This document shows, piece by piece, positions 18,690-29,208 of a stretch of 64,000 bases of DNA; position 1 is the first letter of the stretch, and each line of letters starts with the position of its first letter. The notes beneath the pieces are model-generated. The model saw only the letters and a list, made by a program, of their open reading frames with translations, had not been told where the DNA came from and ran no database searches. This stretch comes from CAVYVZ01 sp963772065 (GTDB lineage Bacteria; Acidobacteriota; Vicinamibacteria; Vicinamibacterales; UBA2999). The DNA lies in contig CAVYVZ010000002.1 in NCBI GenBank assembly GCA_963772065.1, positions 124,001 to 188,000 on the forward strand. Reading direction: 5' to 3'. The translations under genes and the position numbers were made by a program.

Positions 18690-20198
18690 GCCGGCGGCGG
18701 TTCCTGCACGCCCTGCCGGGGCTCGCCGTCGTCACGCGCGCGGCCACGGACATCCGCATCGACGAGATTCGCCACACGTACGAGGACTACATCTATCGCG
18801 CGCCGTACAAGTTCGGCGGACGCGTGGTCGATCGCGTCACGCTGCTGAACGTGCGCTGTCGCGTCACGACGAGAAGCGGGAAGGCCGCGTGGGGCTTCGG
18901 CTCCATGACCCTCGGCAACATGTGGGCCTTCCCGTCGAAGACGATGTCGTACGACACGACGCTCGACGCGATGAAAGCGCTGGCCGAGCGCATTGGGCGC
19001 ATCACGGCGGACTGCAAGGAGGTTGGCCATCCGCTCGACCTGGCGCATGCGCTGGACCCGCAGTACGTCAAGGCGGCCAGTGAGGTCTCGTCCGCCCGCA
19101 AGCTCGATGAGCCGATCCCCCGGTTGTGCACGCTCGTCGTGGCAAGCCCGTTCGACGCGGCGATCCACGACGCGTTCGGCAAGGTGCACGGACGCAACGT
19201 CTACGAGACGTACGGGCCCGACCTGCTGCCGCACGATCTGTCGCGCTATCTGGGCCCTGCGTTCCGCGGCGAACGCCTCGATCGCGCGCTGCTTGCCAAG
19301 CCACAGGAGCGGATCCCGCTTTTCCACAGCGTGGGCGGCCTGGATCCGCTGGAAGCAAAGGACGTCGAGCGGCCGCTTCGAGACGGGCTGCCGGAGACCC
19401 TTCCCGACTGGATCGCCTGGAACGGTCTCGTGCGCATCAAGATCAAGCTGAGCGGCGACGATCTCGCCTGGGATGTCGGGCGGACGCTCGCGATCGATCG
19501 AATCACGAGCGCCGCGCAGGCAAGGCGCGGCGTGACCGACTGGTCGGTACTGCCTCGACTTCAACGAGCGGTGCCCGGATGTGGAGTACGTGCTCTCCTG
19601 CCTTCGACAGATTCGCGAAGGCACGCCCGATGGATTCCGCCGGATTCTCTACGTGGAGCAGCCGACGGCACGCGACCTCGCGGCGAATCGGCACAACGTG
19701 ATGCACGAAGCGGCGCGGCTTCGTCCCGTCGTGATCGACGAGTCGCTGATCGATCTCGAGAGCCTGCTGCTGGCGCGCGAGATGGGATACACGGGAGTTG
19801 CCTTGAAGGCGTGCAAAGGGCAGAGCCACGCCATGCTGATGGCGGCGGCCGCGCGGAAGTACAAGATGTTCGTCTGCGTTCAGGATCTCACCTGCCCCGG
19901 CGCTTCGCTGATTCACTCCGTCGGAATTTCCTCTCGCGTGCCTGCGGTAGCAGGGATTGAGGCAAATGCGAGACAGTACGTTCCTTCAGCGAATCAACCT
20001 TGGGAACGGGAGTTTCCGGGAATTTTTCGCGTACCAGACGGCTTCATCCGCACGGCGGACATCAAAGGGCCTGGCCTCGGTATCCCGGAGGATACAGTCA
20101 GGCTGCTCGTCCAGGTAATAAAAACATTTCGTCAGGTTTTGACACCCATTCGTCCCGCGTGTTATACCCCTCAGCCCAACCTTGCGAGCCATCCCTAG
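18677..20198 (+). CDS. Enolase-superfamily enzyme (mandelate racemase type), exported, with one frameshift
   Basis: The GTG at 18677 lies inside the end of the previous gene and opens a Tat-like leader (VSRRRFLHALPGLAVVTRA). About 506 residues result after correction. The first frame covers the capping domain (GKAAWGFGSMTLGNMWAFP, ASPFDAAIHDAFGKVHGRNVYETYG) and the Lys strand (VRIKIKLSGDD). It breaks at about 19546; dropping one G restores DWSYCLDFNERCPD, the metal-binding Asp strand. The second frame then gives ILYVEQPTARD, PVVIDESLIDLES and VALKACKGQSHAM, the expected ligands and barrel strands. It resembles dipeptide-epimerase or sugar-acid members; substrate unknown. It is the third enolase-superfamily gene in the first 20 kb. 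Confidence 0.78.
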
Positions 20199-20223
20199 TC
20201 CCCCCTACGTGCTGAGGTGGTGA

Positions 20224-23102
20224 ATGAAACTGCGTAAGTCAATCGTGATGGGATTTTCAGTGTGGCTCTGTTGCTGGTAGTCGGAGCCGCCGTAGCCACG
20301 CTGCTGCCGGATCGTGCAGCGCAGCCGGTCCGGCGGACGGCCGTCGCCTCGAGATGGAAAGAAAGAAGCCGCGGCGCTCGCCAGACATCTGAAGCGGCTC
20401 CAGGCGATTCCCGGGCTGGAAGGCAACGAGTCCCGACGGGCCGGCAAGCGCCGAAGCCGAGGAGTTCCTGGCGAAGGCGTACCCGGATGACGACATCCCG
20501 CTGGCACGACTCCAGGGAGCGCGCGCCGCCGCTGCAGCGCTCAAGGGCAAGTCTCCGAAAGGTAAAGGCCGCAAGGGCACATGGGTGACCGTCGGCCCGA
20601 GCAACGCCCTCTACCCGGCCACGCATATTCCGGAGCTCCTTCAGCTACGTTCCCAACGCATACGTGGCCGGCGGTCGCTCCACGGCCATCGCCATCGATC
20701 CCAACTGCTCGGCACGGCCATTGCCGCCTCTGGATCTTCGCGGCCGGCGGCGGCGTCTGGCGCACGAAGAACGCTTTGAGCGGCCAGCCGCACTGGCAGT
20801 TCCTGTCCGGTGAATTCGGGATCCAGTCCGGCAGCTCGATCACCATCGATCCGAACGATCCGAGCGGCGACACGCTGTACGTCGGCACCGGCGAAGCCAA
20901 CGCATCGGGTGATTCCGCAGCCGGCGTGGGGATGTACAAGTCGACAGACGGCGGAGATACGTGGACCGGCCCGTTAGGCGCGTCGGTGTTCGGCGGCCGC
21001 TCGATCGGCAGCATCGCGGTGGCGCCCGGCGCTCCCAACACGATCTACGCCGCGACCACGCGCGGCGTGCTCGGCGTGTCGTCGGTGAGCGGCGGCGCGG
21101 TGTCGCTGATTCCCGGAGCCGCGGCCTGGGGCCTCTACAAGTCGACTGACGGCGGCGCGACGTGGACGTTCCTCCACAACGGCGCTGCCGCTGGCGGCGC
21201 GTGCGACACGGTGGCCGAGGCGACGGCCGTCGGCTCGCCTTGCTCGCTGCGAGGCGTTCGCCGAGTCGCGCTCGATCCCTCGAATCCGGCGATCGTGTAC
21301 GCCGGCTCGTACTCGCGCGGCGTCTGGCGCTCAACGGACGGGGCGCGACCTGGGTGCAGATCAAGCCGACCCTCGCCATCAATCCGGCCGACGCCAACAT
21401 GAGGCCCGAGCTCGCGGTGACGACGCTGCGCCAACGGCAAGACGCGCATGTACATCCACGAAGGGCTCATCGCGCATCGGCACAATCGCCCACGATCCTC
21501 CTGCGCAACTGTTCCGAAGCGACAGCGTCGCGAGCGGCGTTCCGGTGTTCACCAACCTGTCCAGCCGCAACTCCAGCCGATCCCGGCTACGGCACCCACA
21601 ACGTCTGCACCGGCCAGTGCTGGTACGACAACTTCGTCTACACGCCGGCCGGATACCCGGACATCGTCTACGTCGGCGGCTCGTACTCGTACGGCGAGCA
21701 CTTCTCGAACAAGCGCGGCGTCGTGCTCTCGACCGATGCCGGCGTCACATCGACCGACATGACGATGGACGCGACGGACTTCCTGCACCCGAACGGCCTC
21801 CACCCGGACCAGCACGCCATCGTGACGAACCCGACGAACCCGTTCCAGTTCTTCGAGGTCAACGACGGCGGCGTGATGCGTTCGAGCGGTGAGTTCGCCG
21901 ACGTGTCGACGTGGTGCGACGATGCGCCTCGCCGTTCGTGACGCCTGACCGCGCCGCAGCTGGCCCGCTGCCAGCAGCTGCTCTCGCGCGTGCCCACCGA
22001 GCTGACGGGAATGAACAAGGGTCTGGCCACGCTCCAGTTCCAGAGCCTCTCGGTGAGCCCCTTCAACGTCAGGCTGCTGCAGGGCGGCACGCAGGACAAC
22101 GGCACGTGGCAGACGCCGGGCAACCCGGTCAAGTGGGAGAACACGATGATCGGCGACGGCGGCCAGTCGGGCTTCGACGTGGCCGAGTCCGGCGTTCCGC
22201 TTCCATACCTTCTTCAACGCCACGCCCGACGTGAACTTCAGCAACGGCGACATCGCAGACTGGAACTGGATCGGCGATCCGATCTTCGGCACCGAGCCGC
22301 AGTCGTTCTACGTGCCGATCATTTCTGACCCCGTCGTCAGCAAGTCGATGTTCGTCGGCACGGGGCACGTGTGGCGGACGAAGACGTGGGGCATGGGCAG
22401 CATGACCTTGGCTCAGTTCCGCGCGGAATGCAACGAGTGGTTCGGCGCATTTCACGGTCGTCTGCGGCGACTGGGAACCGCTCGGGATTCCCGGCGTCGC
22501 CGGAAGGCTTGACGCGGCACCGCATACGGCCCGGTCGGCGATCGCGACGGCGGCTTCGTCGCGGCCGTCGAGCGCGCACGCGGCGATGCGTCCACGCTCT
22601 GGGCCGCGACGCAATTCGGGCGCGTGTTCATCTCGAAGAACGCGGATGCGGAGTCCGTCGACCGCGGTTACGTTCACCCGCCTCGACAGCCTCGCGGCGA
22701 ACGATCCGAACCGGTTCGTGAGCGGCATCCACGTCGATCCGGCAAACGCCAACCGGGCGTGGATCTCGTACAGCGGCTTCAATGCGACGACGCCGACGCA
22801 TGCCGGGCCACGTGTTCGAGGTGACGTACAACCCGCTGGCCGCATCTGCGACGTGGGTCGATGTCAGCTACGACTTCGGCGACATTCCAGCTACGGACGT
22901 GGCGCGCGACGACGTCACGGGCGACCTCTACGCGGCGACTGATTTCGGCGTGTTCGTTCTCGCCGCGGGCACCACCGACTGGCAGGTTTCCGCGCCCGGG
23001 ATGCCGAATGTGGAGGTAGCCGGGCTGACGATCGTGCCGGCCGAGCGCAAGCTGTACGCAGCGACGCATGGGTTGAGCGCCTGGCTGCTGAATCTTCCCT
23101 GA
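20224..23102 (+). pseudogene. Secreted BNR/Vps10-type beta-propeller protein, broken by about 16 indels
   Basis: One protein of roughly 950 residues can be followed from ATG 20224 to TGA 23102 only by changing frame about 16 times. Recognisable pieces are a leader (ALLLVVGAAVATLLP), RLWIFAAGGGVWRTKNAL, DTLYVGTGEANASGD, GMYKSTDGGDTW, GLYKSTDGGATW, GVWRSTDG (bacterial neuraminidase/sortilin repeats), DIVYVGGSYSYGEHFSNKRG, LLQGGTQDNGTWQTPG, LWAATQFGRVFISKN and the end LYAATHGLSAWLLNLP. Such secreted propellers are common in Acidobacteria. Apparent break points lie near 20255, 20350, 20440, 20632, 20712, 21338, 21430, 21472, 21573, 21925-21945, 22190, 22451, 22515, 22660 and 22803. Most are one extra base. 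Codon sense is well kept between breaks, so either decay is recent or the local sequence is poor. Single-frame fragments should not be read as genes. Confidence 0.75.
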
Positions 23103-23127
23103 CGCTCCGCACGTCTGCACTTTCCAG

Positions 23128-23154
23128 GGGCCGCCTTCGGGCGGCCCTTTTTTT
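23128..23154 (+). terminator. Rho-independent terminator with TTCG loop
   Basis: An 8-bp perfect GC stem (GGGCCGCC / GGCGGCCC) closes on a TTCG tetraloop and is followed by seven Ts. It lies 26 bases after the stop of the broken propeller gene and ends that transcription unit before the SRPBCC gene. Confidence 0.93.
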
Positions 23155-23186
23155 GTGTACCTCTGACACACACCTGGGAGGTGCCA

Positions 23187-23870
23187 ATGGAACATCACCT
23201 GATCCGCTCTCCGTCCGTTCAGCGCGCACAGCGCAACCGTACGCTGGCCGTCGTCTCGATCCTTGCCGCCGCGACCGCCGGCGTGCTCGTCGCAACGCAG
23301 CGTCGCAGGCGGGCTGGTGCGCAGGCCGGCAGCAGCGTTCGCGGCTTTCAGGTTCACGAGGCCATCACGATCAACCGGCCGCTGGCCGAGGTCTACCATT
23401 TCTGGCGGAAGTTCGAGAACTTCCCCGCCTTCATGTCGCACATCGAATCAGTGCAGACGATCGGCCCGGGCCGGTCCCGCTGGCGCGCGAAGGGGCCCGC
23501 AGGCATGCGCGTGGAATGGGACGCCGAAATCACTGGAGATCGCGAGAACGAGTGGATTGCCTGGAGATCAATCGAAGGCTCGGCCGTCCAGCACAGCGGC
23601 TCCGTCCGATTCGAGCATGCGCCCGGCGCACGCGGCACCGAGCTGCACGTCGAGCTTCAATACAACCCGCCGGCCGGAGTGCTCGGCGTGACCGTCGCGC
23701 GGCTCTTCGGTGACGACCCCGAGCAGCAGATTCGCGAAGACCTGCGCCGTTTCAAACAGATTCTCGAGACCGGTGAAGTCGCGCTGTCGGACGGCCCCGG
23801 CCTGTGGCGTCCCGCTCAGCCGCCGGATCGACTCGAGGACGTCAAGGCGCTGATGGGAGTCCTGCCATGA
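23187..23870 (+). CDS. SRPBCC-family (polyketide cyclase/START-like) membrane-anchored protein
   Basis: The ATG at 23187 follows GGGAGG by 6 bases. The 227-residue protein has an N-terminal hydrophobic segment (TLAVVSILAAATAGVLVAT) followed by basic residues, probably a membrane anchor. An SRPBCC helix-grip domain follows: VHEAITINRPLAEVYHFWRK, FPAFMSHIESV, GPGRSRWRAKGPAG, GSVRFEHAPG. This is the type often annotated as cyclase/dehydrase or YndB-like; its ligand is unknown. The stop overlaps the start of the alcohol dehydrogenase gene (ATGA), a pairing that suggests joint expression. Confidence 0.86.
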   Translation: MEHHLIRSPSVQRAQRNRTLAVVSILAAATAGVLVATQRRRRAGAQAGSSVRGFQVHEAITINRPLAEVYHFWRKFENFPAFMSHIESVQTIGPGRSRWRAKGPAGMRVEWDAEITGDRENEWIAWRSIEGSAVQHSGSVRFEHAPGARGTELHVELQYNPPAGVLGVTVARLFGDDPEQQIREDLRRFKQILETGEVALSDGPGLWRPAQPPDRLEDVKALMGVLP

Positions 23871-25035
23871 GAGCGAACTGCTGGATGGGCACGAAGAGCG
23901 TCGAGGTGCAGTCCGTACCCGACCCGAAGATCATGAACCCGCGCGACGCCATCGTGCGGATTACGAGCACGGCCATCTGCGGGTCGGATCTCCACCTGTA
24001 CAACGGCTTCATTCCGACGATGAAGCGCGGCGACGTGATCGGCCACGAGTTCATGGGCGAGGTGGTCGAGACCGGCCGCGCGGTGAGCAACCTGAAGATC
24101 GGCGATCGTGTCGTGGTGCCGTTCCCGATCGCGTGCGGCCACTGCCTTCAGTGCGAGCGCGAGCTGTACTCGCTTTGCGAGAACTCGAACCCGAACGCGT
24201 GGATGGCCGAGAAGCTCTACGGCTACTCGCCGTGCGGAATCTTCGGCTACTCCCACATGATGGGCGGGTACGCCGGCGGCCAGGCGGAGTATGCGCGCGT
24301 CCCGTTCGCCGACGTCGGGCCGTTGAAGATTCCCGAGTCGCTCGACGACGAGCAGGTGCTGTTCCTGTCCGACATCTTCCCGACGGGGTACATGGCGGCA
24401 GACATGTGCGGCATTCAGCCGGGGGACGTCGTGGCGGTCTGGGGGTGCGGTCCGGTCGGCCAGTTCGCCATCAAGAGCGCGTACATGCTCGGCGCGGAAC
24501 GCGTGATCGCCATCGATCGGTTTCCTTATCGTCTCGACATCGCGCGCCAGCGAGCCGGCGCCGAGACGATCAACTACGAGCAGCTCGACGTTCAGGAGGC
24601 GCTCCGGGACATGACCGGTGGCCGCGGGCCGGACCACTGCATCGACGCCGTCGGCATGGAGGGGCACTCGCCCGGCCTCGCCGGCGTCTATGACAAGGTG
24701 AAAACGAACATGTACCTCGAAACGGATCGGCCCGTCGCGCTGCGAGAGGCGATTCTCGCCTGCCGCAGCGGCGGCACCGTGTCCGTCGCCGGCGTCTACG
24801 GCGGGTTCCTCGACAAGTTCCCGATGGGCGCGATCGTCAACCGGTCGCTGACGCTTCGGTCGGGGCAATGCCACGTCCAGCGGTACATGCGCCCGCTCCT
24901 CGCGCGCATTCAGGCGGGGAGATCGATCCGAGCTTCGTGATCACGCATCGTCTCTCGCTGGCCGATGCGCCGGCGGGGTTCGAGATGTTCAACCACAAGG
25001 ACGACGAGTGTCTGAAGGTGGTGCTGAAACCGTAG
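23867..25035 (+). CDS. Zinc-dependent alcohol dehydrogenase (formaldehyde-dehydrogenase-like MDR family), frameshift near the end
   Basis: About 389 residues after correction. Visible features are the catalytic zinc site (STAICGSDLHLYNG, GDVIGHEFMGEVVE), the structural zinc cysteines (ACGHCLQCERELYSLC) and the Rossmann motif VWGCGPVGQFAIKSA. The long insertion and MTGGRGPDHCIDAVG resemble glutathione-independent formaldehyde dehydrogenases and related threonine-dehydrogenase-like enzymes. Near 24916 one G appears missing in a run of Gs; restoring it continues IQAGEIDPSFVITHRLSLADAP and ends at 25035. Without it the protein would lose about 40 residues. It is translationally coupled to the SRPBCC gene. 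The substrate is not determined. Confidence 0.86.
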
Positions 25036-25110
25036 GCTTAAGCCTTGAGGGCCCCAGCATTGCGCGCCGGCCGCGCCCGGGCTAGTCTCGTCGCCGTGGC
25101 ATACAGGCGA

Positions 25111-26307
25111 ATGGACTGGTTGCGGGCGCTGATTGCGGTCTGCCTGCTGGCGGCTGCCGTCTCCAGTGCGGGCCAGCATGCGGGTCGAAGCCTGCGGTTC
25201 ACGAAGAAGCCGCTCCTCGTGAGCCCTTATGAGAGCGCGACCGTCGCGGATCTGAATCGCGACGGTCACATGGATATCGTGTCCGGATCGTATTGGTTCG
25301 CCGGACCCGACTTCGTCCCGCGCGCCTATCGACCCAATCACACGTCGAAGGAGTATCACCGCGGCAACAGCGAGCACGTGCTGGACGTGGACAAGGACGG
25401 CTGGCCCGACATCATCGTCGGCGGGTGGGGCGAGGACGGGATCTCCTGGTATCGCAATCCTGGCAACGGCGCCGCCGAGCGGGGCAAACCGTGGGAGATG
25501 CACGCGCCGTGGGACGGCCGGCTGCTCTCGCGCACCCGCGGCACGATGGAGATGTTTGCCCTCCATGATTATGACGGAGACGGCAATCCGGAGCTCCACT
25601 CGGCGTCGTATCGCAAGAACAATCCGCTCGAAGTATGGAGGTTCACCAAGGTTGCCGATGGCACGCACACCCTGACGCCGTTCGTGCTCGGCGCGCAGGG
25701 CGGCGGCCACGGCATCGCGTTCGGCGACGTCAACGGCGACAAGCGAGAGGACGTGCTCACGGAGATCGGCTGGTACGAGCGGCCCGCGAGCGATCCGTTT
25801 GCCGGCCCGTGGACGCTCCACGCGGAGACGGCGCTGCCGCATCCGAGCTGCCCGTTTGCCGTGAAAGACCTCAATGGAGATGGCCGGCTCGACATCATCT
25901 TCGGGCGCGGCCACGACGTCGGCTTGTACTGGTGGGAGCAGCTCGCGCCCAGGGCGGACGGCACGACGCAGTGGAAGCCGCATGTCATCGACGAATCATG
26001 GTCGCAGGCGCATGCGCTGGCGCTGGCCGATCTCGACGGCGATGGCGAGGAGGAGCTCGTCGCCGGCAAGTGCATCTGGGCGCACGAAGGCGGCGATCCG
26101 GGCGCGGCTGATCCGCCAGCCATCTATTATTACCAGTGGAATCGGACCGCGGGTACGTTCACCAGGCACACCATCGCCGCACCCGGCGAGAATGTCGCGC
26201 TCGGGCGTCAGTACACGGTCACGGATCTGAACCGCGACGGCCGGCCCGACCTCGTGGCCCCGAGTGAGCTCGGGTTGTGGGTGTTCTTCAACGAGGGGTA
26301 TCGATAG
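25111..26307 (+). CDS. Secreted FG-GAP/VCBS-repeat beta-propeller protein
   Basis: Starting at ATG 25111 gives 398 residues with a signal peptide (LRALIAVCLLAAAVSSAGQ). Seven calcium-binding-like DxDxDG repeats are spread along it: DLNRDGHMD, DVDKDGWPD, DYDGDGNPE, DVNGDKRED, DLNGDGRLD, DLDGDGEEE and DLNRDGRPD. This fits an integrin-like propeller, a common exported scaffold in Acidobacteria and Planctomycetes. It has no visible catalytic domain. A TAGTCT hexamer at 25083 could be a -10 element. Its end overlaps the converging chemoreceptor gene by 20 bases. Confidence 0.85.
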   Translation: MDWLRALIAVCLLAAAVSSAGQHAGRSLRFTKKPLLVSPYESATVADLNRDGHMDIVSGSYWFAGPDFVPRAYRPNHTSKEYHRGNSEHVLDVDKDGWPDIIVGGWGEDGISWYRNPGNGAAERGKPWEMHAPWDGRLLSRTRGTMEMFALHDYDGDGNPELHSASYRKNNPLEVWRFTKVADGTHTLTPFVLGAQGGGHGIAFGDVNGDKREDVLTEIGWYERPASDPFAGPWTLHAETALPHPSCPFAVKDLNGDGRLDIIFGRGHDVGLYWWEQLAPRADGTTQWKPHVIDESWSQAHALALADLDGDGEEELVAGKCIWAHEGGDPGAADPPAIYYYQWNRTAGTFTRHTIAAPGENVALGRQYTVTDLNRDGRPDLVAPSELGLWVFFNEGYR

Positions 26308-27799
26308 CAGGCTGCGAGCGGTACATCGCCGGCACCCGCTGTTGGGGGGCTGCCGCCCCCGTGTCCGACATCCCGCCGATCATCGTCTCGATGCGGGCGA
26401 CGGTTTCCAGAGACTGCTGGGTGTGTGTCGTCAGCTCCTCGCCCGCCGCGGCGTTCTGCTGCGCCGTGGCGGCGGTGTTCTGCGCGATCTTTTCCATGTC
26501 GGCAATCGCGCGCATCACGTGGTCGATGCCGTCGGTTTGCTGGCCGGTCGCGCTGCTGACCTCGTCGATCAGCTTCTTGGTTCGCTCCACGCTCTCCGTG
26601 ATGGAGCCAACCGAATCGGCGACGAGCACGACGTGACGCGTGCCCGCCTGCGTGGTGGCGATCGATTCCTCGATGAGCGCGCCGGTGTTCCGCGCGGCCT
26701 CGGCGGAGCGCTGCGCCAGGCTGCGCACCTCGTCTGCGACCACCGCGAACCCCATGCCCGCCGCGCCGGCGCGCGCCGCTTCCACGGACGCATTGAGCGC
26801 CAGGATATTCGTCTGGAACGCCACCTCGTCGATCGTCTTGATGATCTTCGACACCCGCGCGCTCGACTCGCGAATCGCGTTCATCGACTGCATCATCGTC
26901 TCGAGCGCCTGATTGGAGTCGATGACGCGCTGCTGAACCTCGGTCATGAGGCCCGCGGCCATTTCGGAGTGCTCGGCGTTGCGGCGCGTCATCCCCGCCA
27001 TGTCCCGCATGGCGGTGGATGTTTCTTCGACGGCGCTTGCCTGCCTCACGGCGCCGCTGCTGAGCGACTGGGCCGAGCCGGCCACCTCCGACGCAGCAAC
27101 GAGGACGTGCCGTGCGCGGTCCTGCATCTCAGACGTGAGCGTGCCGAGCGTCCGGCACATCCGGCGGATGACGATCCCCCACGCGGTTGTCAGGGCGACT
27201 CCGATCAGGACCGCGAGCATGGCAATACGCCACGACCGCCCGTATTCCGCGCGGGCGCCGTTGACGTGTGCGTCCAGGGCCGCGTCTTCCTGGGCGACCA
27301 GCGCGGCGAGCTCCTTGCGCGTGCCCTCTTTGATCGGGATGCCTTGTTTCGTGGAGATCGTCTGGGCCGCCAGGTAGTCCTGGCTGGCGATGCTCCGGAT
27401 GACGTCGTCGTGAAGGCGCAGCCAATCCTTCAGGAGCGTGTGAAGGCGCTCGGCAGCCTGTCGCTCCGAGGTGGAACGAGACAGTCTCGCCAGGGTGTCG
27501 ATGGTCGCGCCGGTTTCGGCGGCCGCGTCCGCCACCTTGCCGACCCAGCGATCGTAATTCTGCTGATTGTTCGACCAGGCGGCGAGGATCTGCGATTTTT
27601 CGCCGGAAAACATCACCTCGAACGAACGGCCGAGGTCTACGACGGCCGCCAGCCGCCGGGCGCCGACCTCCCGGCTGTCGCGCAGGCGTTCTTCGATTGA
27701 CGAGGCGCCCAGCAGCACCAGCCAGATCGAGACGCCGTACACACAGACCATGGTGACAAGGCCCGCGAACAGCTTCCGCCGGACGGTCCACGACTGCAT
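26288..27799 (-). CDS. Methyl-accepting chemotaxis protein
   Basis: The 503-residue receptor has a first membrane segment at about residues 10-32 (LFAGLVTMVCVYGVSIWLVLLG). A periplasmic four-helix ligand region follows, then a second segment near 195-215 (WRIAMLAVLIGVALTTAWGI) and a short HAMP-like stretch. The signalling domain contains the conserved hairpin tip IDEVAFQTNILALNASVEAA and GMGFAVVADEVRSLAQRSAE. It lacks the C-terminal pentapeptide that tethers CheR/CheB. No che genes are nearby, so it must signal to an array encoded elsewhere. The 121 bases upstream (27800-27920) show no clear promoter. Confidence 0.93.
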   Translation of the reverse strand: MQSWTVRRKLFAGLVTMVCVYGVSIWLVLLGASSIEERLRDSREVGARRLAAVVDLGRSFEVMFSGEKSQILAAWSNNQQNYDRWVGKVADAAAETGATIDTLARLSRSTSERQAAERLHTLLKDWLRLHDDVIRSIASQDYLAAQTISTKQGIPIKEGTRKELAALVAQEDAALDAHVNGARAEYGRSWRIAMLAVLIGVALTTAWGIVIRRMCRTLGTLTSEMQDRARHVLVAASEVAGSAQSLSSGAVRQASAVEETSTAMRDMAGMTRRNAEHSEMAAGLMTEVQQRVIDSNQALETMMQSMNAIRESSARVSKIIKTIDEVAFQTNILALNASVEAARAGAAGMGFAVVADEVRSLAQRSAEAARNTGALIEESIATTQAGTRHVVLVADSVGSITESVERTKKLIDEVSSATGQQTDGIDHVMRAIADMEKIAQNTAATAQQNAAAGEELTTHTQQSLETVARIETMIGGMSDTGAAAPQQRVPAMYRSQPAIDTPR

Positions 27800-27920
27800 A
27801 GCGTTTCTCGAGGGGTGTCAGATCGGATATCAGTTCTCCGACTGATATTCCTTCAATCGCCTTCTGAGATATCGGCGCGACGAACCGCAACCTGCACGCA
27901 TCAGTGGTCCGACCAATCGG

Positions 27921-29136
27921 TCAGGGCGCGGACCGAATGAGGCTCACACCTGCCAGCTGGCCGAGTGCGCCAAGGGTGGTCTGCGCCGCATTGAGTCCCA
28001 GGCGGAAGTCCTTGTCGGAGAAGGTCGAGTAGAGATCGGTCGGCTGGTGCCAGTGCGGGTCCCACCCGCTGCCGATGTGGACGCCGCGCTCGTTCTCGCG
28101 CAGGCTGACGGCCGCGACGACATCCATGAACGGCGTCGAATCAGTGTTCGTCATGTGCGGCCCGACCGACGCGGGATAGTCGGTGGCGTACTTCGCGTTG
28201 GCGCCGTGGAGCAGCCAGGCGAGCTTCTGCGACTCCGCCGCCATCTTCGAATTCGACTGGAACTCGATGTTCACGTCGGCTTCGGGGCGCTGCTCCTTGC
28301 CGACCGTACCATCCTCTCGCGGCATGCCGTGGTCGAAGAGCATCATGTCGTGCTGGATCATGCCGAGCCATTTCGGCTCGGGGTATCGGCCCGAACCCGG
28401 CGGATCTTCCTTCCCCTGAAGCGCCGCGCGCTGCGCCACGTACGCCCGTGCACCGTTCAACCCGGTCTCCTCGTTGTTCCACAAGGCGAACCGGATCGAC
28501 CGATCCGTGCGGACGTCGGATGCGCTGAGCACGCGCGCCAGCTCCATTACGAGCGCCGTGCCGGAGCCATCATCGTTCGCCGCCTCGCCCCAACCGTGGC
28601 CATCCATGTGCGCTCCGACGATGTACATCTCGCCGGGACGGGTGGTTCCGACCTTCGTGCAGTAGACCTCCTCGCGCGGCCCCGGTTCCGAAGGCTGCGA
28701 GTTGAGCTCGCGCAGCTTCGCGTCGGGCTGCGCCATCGGATCCGTGTTGACGCCGGTGCGAGCGCGGATGCCGCGCGGGCGTCCGCCACCGACCGCCGTC
28801 GTCGGCGCCTGCTGCCCGCCCGGGCGCGGTCCCGCGCCGGTGCGCGGCGCCGGTTGAAACTGGTACTTCAGCCGCTCCGTCGGGCAGCCGTAACTCTTCA
28901 ACTGTGCTTCGATCCAGTCGACCGCGGCGCGGTTTCGATCCGTACCCTGACGCCGATCGCCGAACTGCGTGAGCCCTTTGATGGTGGCCTTGTACCTTCT
29001 CGAGCTCGAGGCGCTCGACGAGTGCACTCACGGGATCCGGCGTGGGCGGAGTCTGCGTCGCGGTAAGGGATCCGCAGCCGATGAGGATGGACACAAGAAC
29101 GGGAAGTCGTCGTGTCGAGCGCGTGTCAGTTTTCAC
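27921..29136 (-). CDS. M28-family zinc aminopeptidase, lipoprotein, with one frameshift
   Basis: About 404 residues from GTG 29136. The N-terminal frame gives a lipobox (SILIGC) and a short linker ending ERLELEK. One extra G near 28996 shifts the frame; dropping it continues YKATIKGLTQFGDRRQGTDRN. The peptidase domain shows the M28 metal and catalytic motifs: IVGAHMDGHGWGEAANDDGSG (His/Asp), LWNNEETGLNGA (catalytic and bridging Glu), IQHDMM and the final His in WDPHWHQPTD. A proline/glycine-rich loop at about 105-130 is unusual. It probably trims peptides at the outer membrane or in the periplasm. Confidence 0.85.
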
Positions 29137-29208
29137 GGGCGCAGTGTAGCCCGGGCGTAATACAAACGAAACGTTTTCGTGCGATCGTGCGTCCAACGCT
29201 GGACGCCT

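Noticed and set aside
26250..27700. Long plus-strand open frame over the chemoreceptor gene
   Set aside because: The minus strand encodes a textbook chemoreceptor with the conserved signalling hairpin; the plus-strand product is a shadow.
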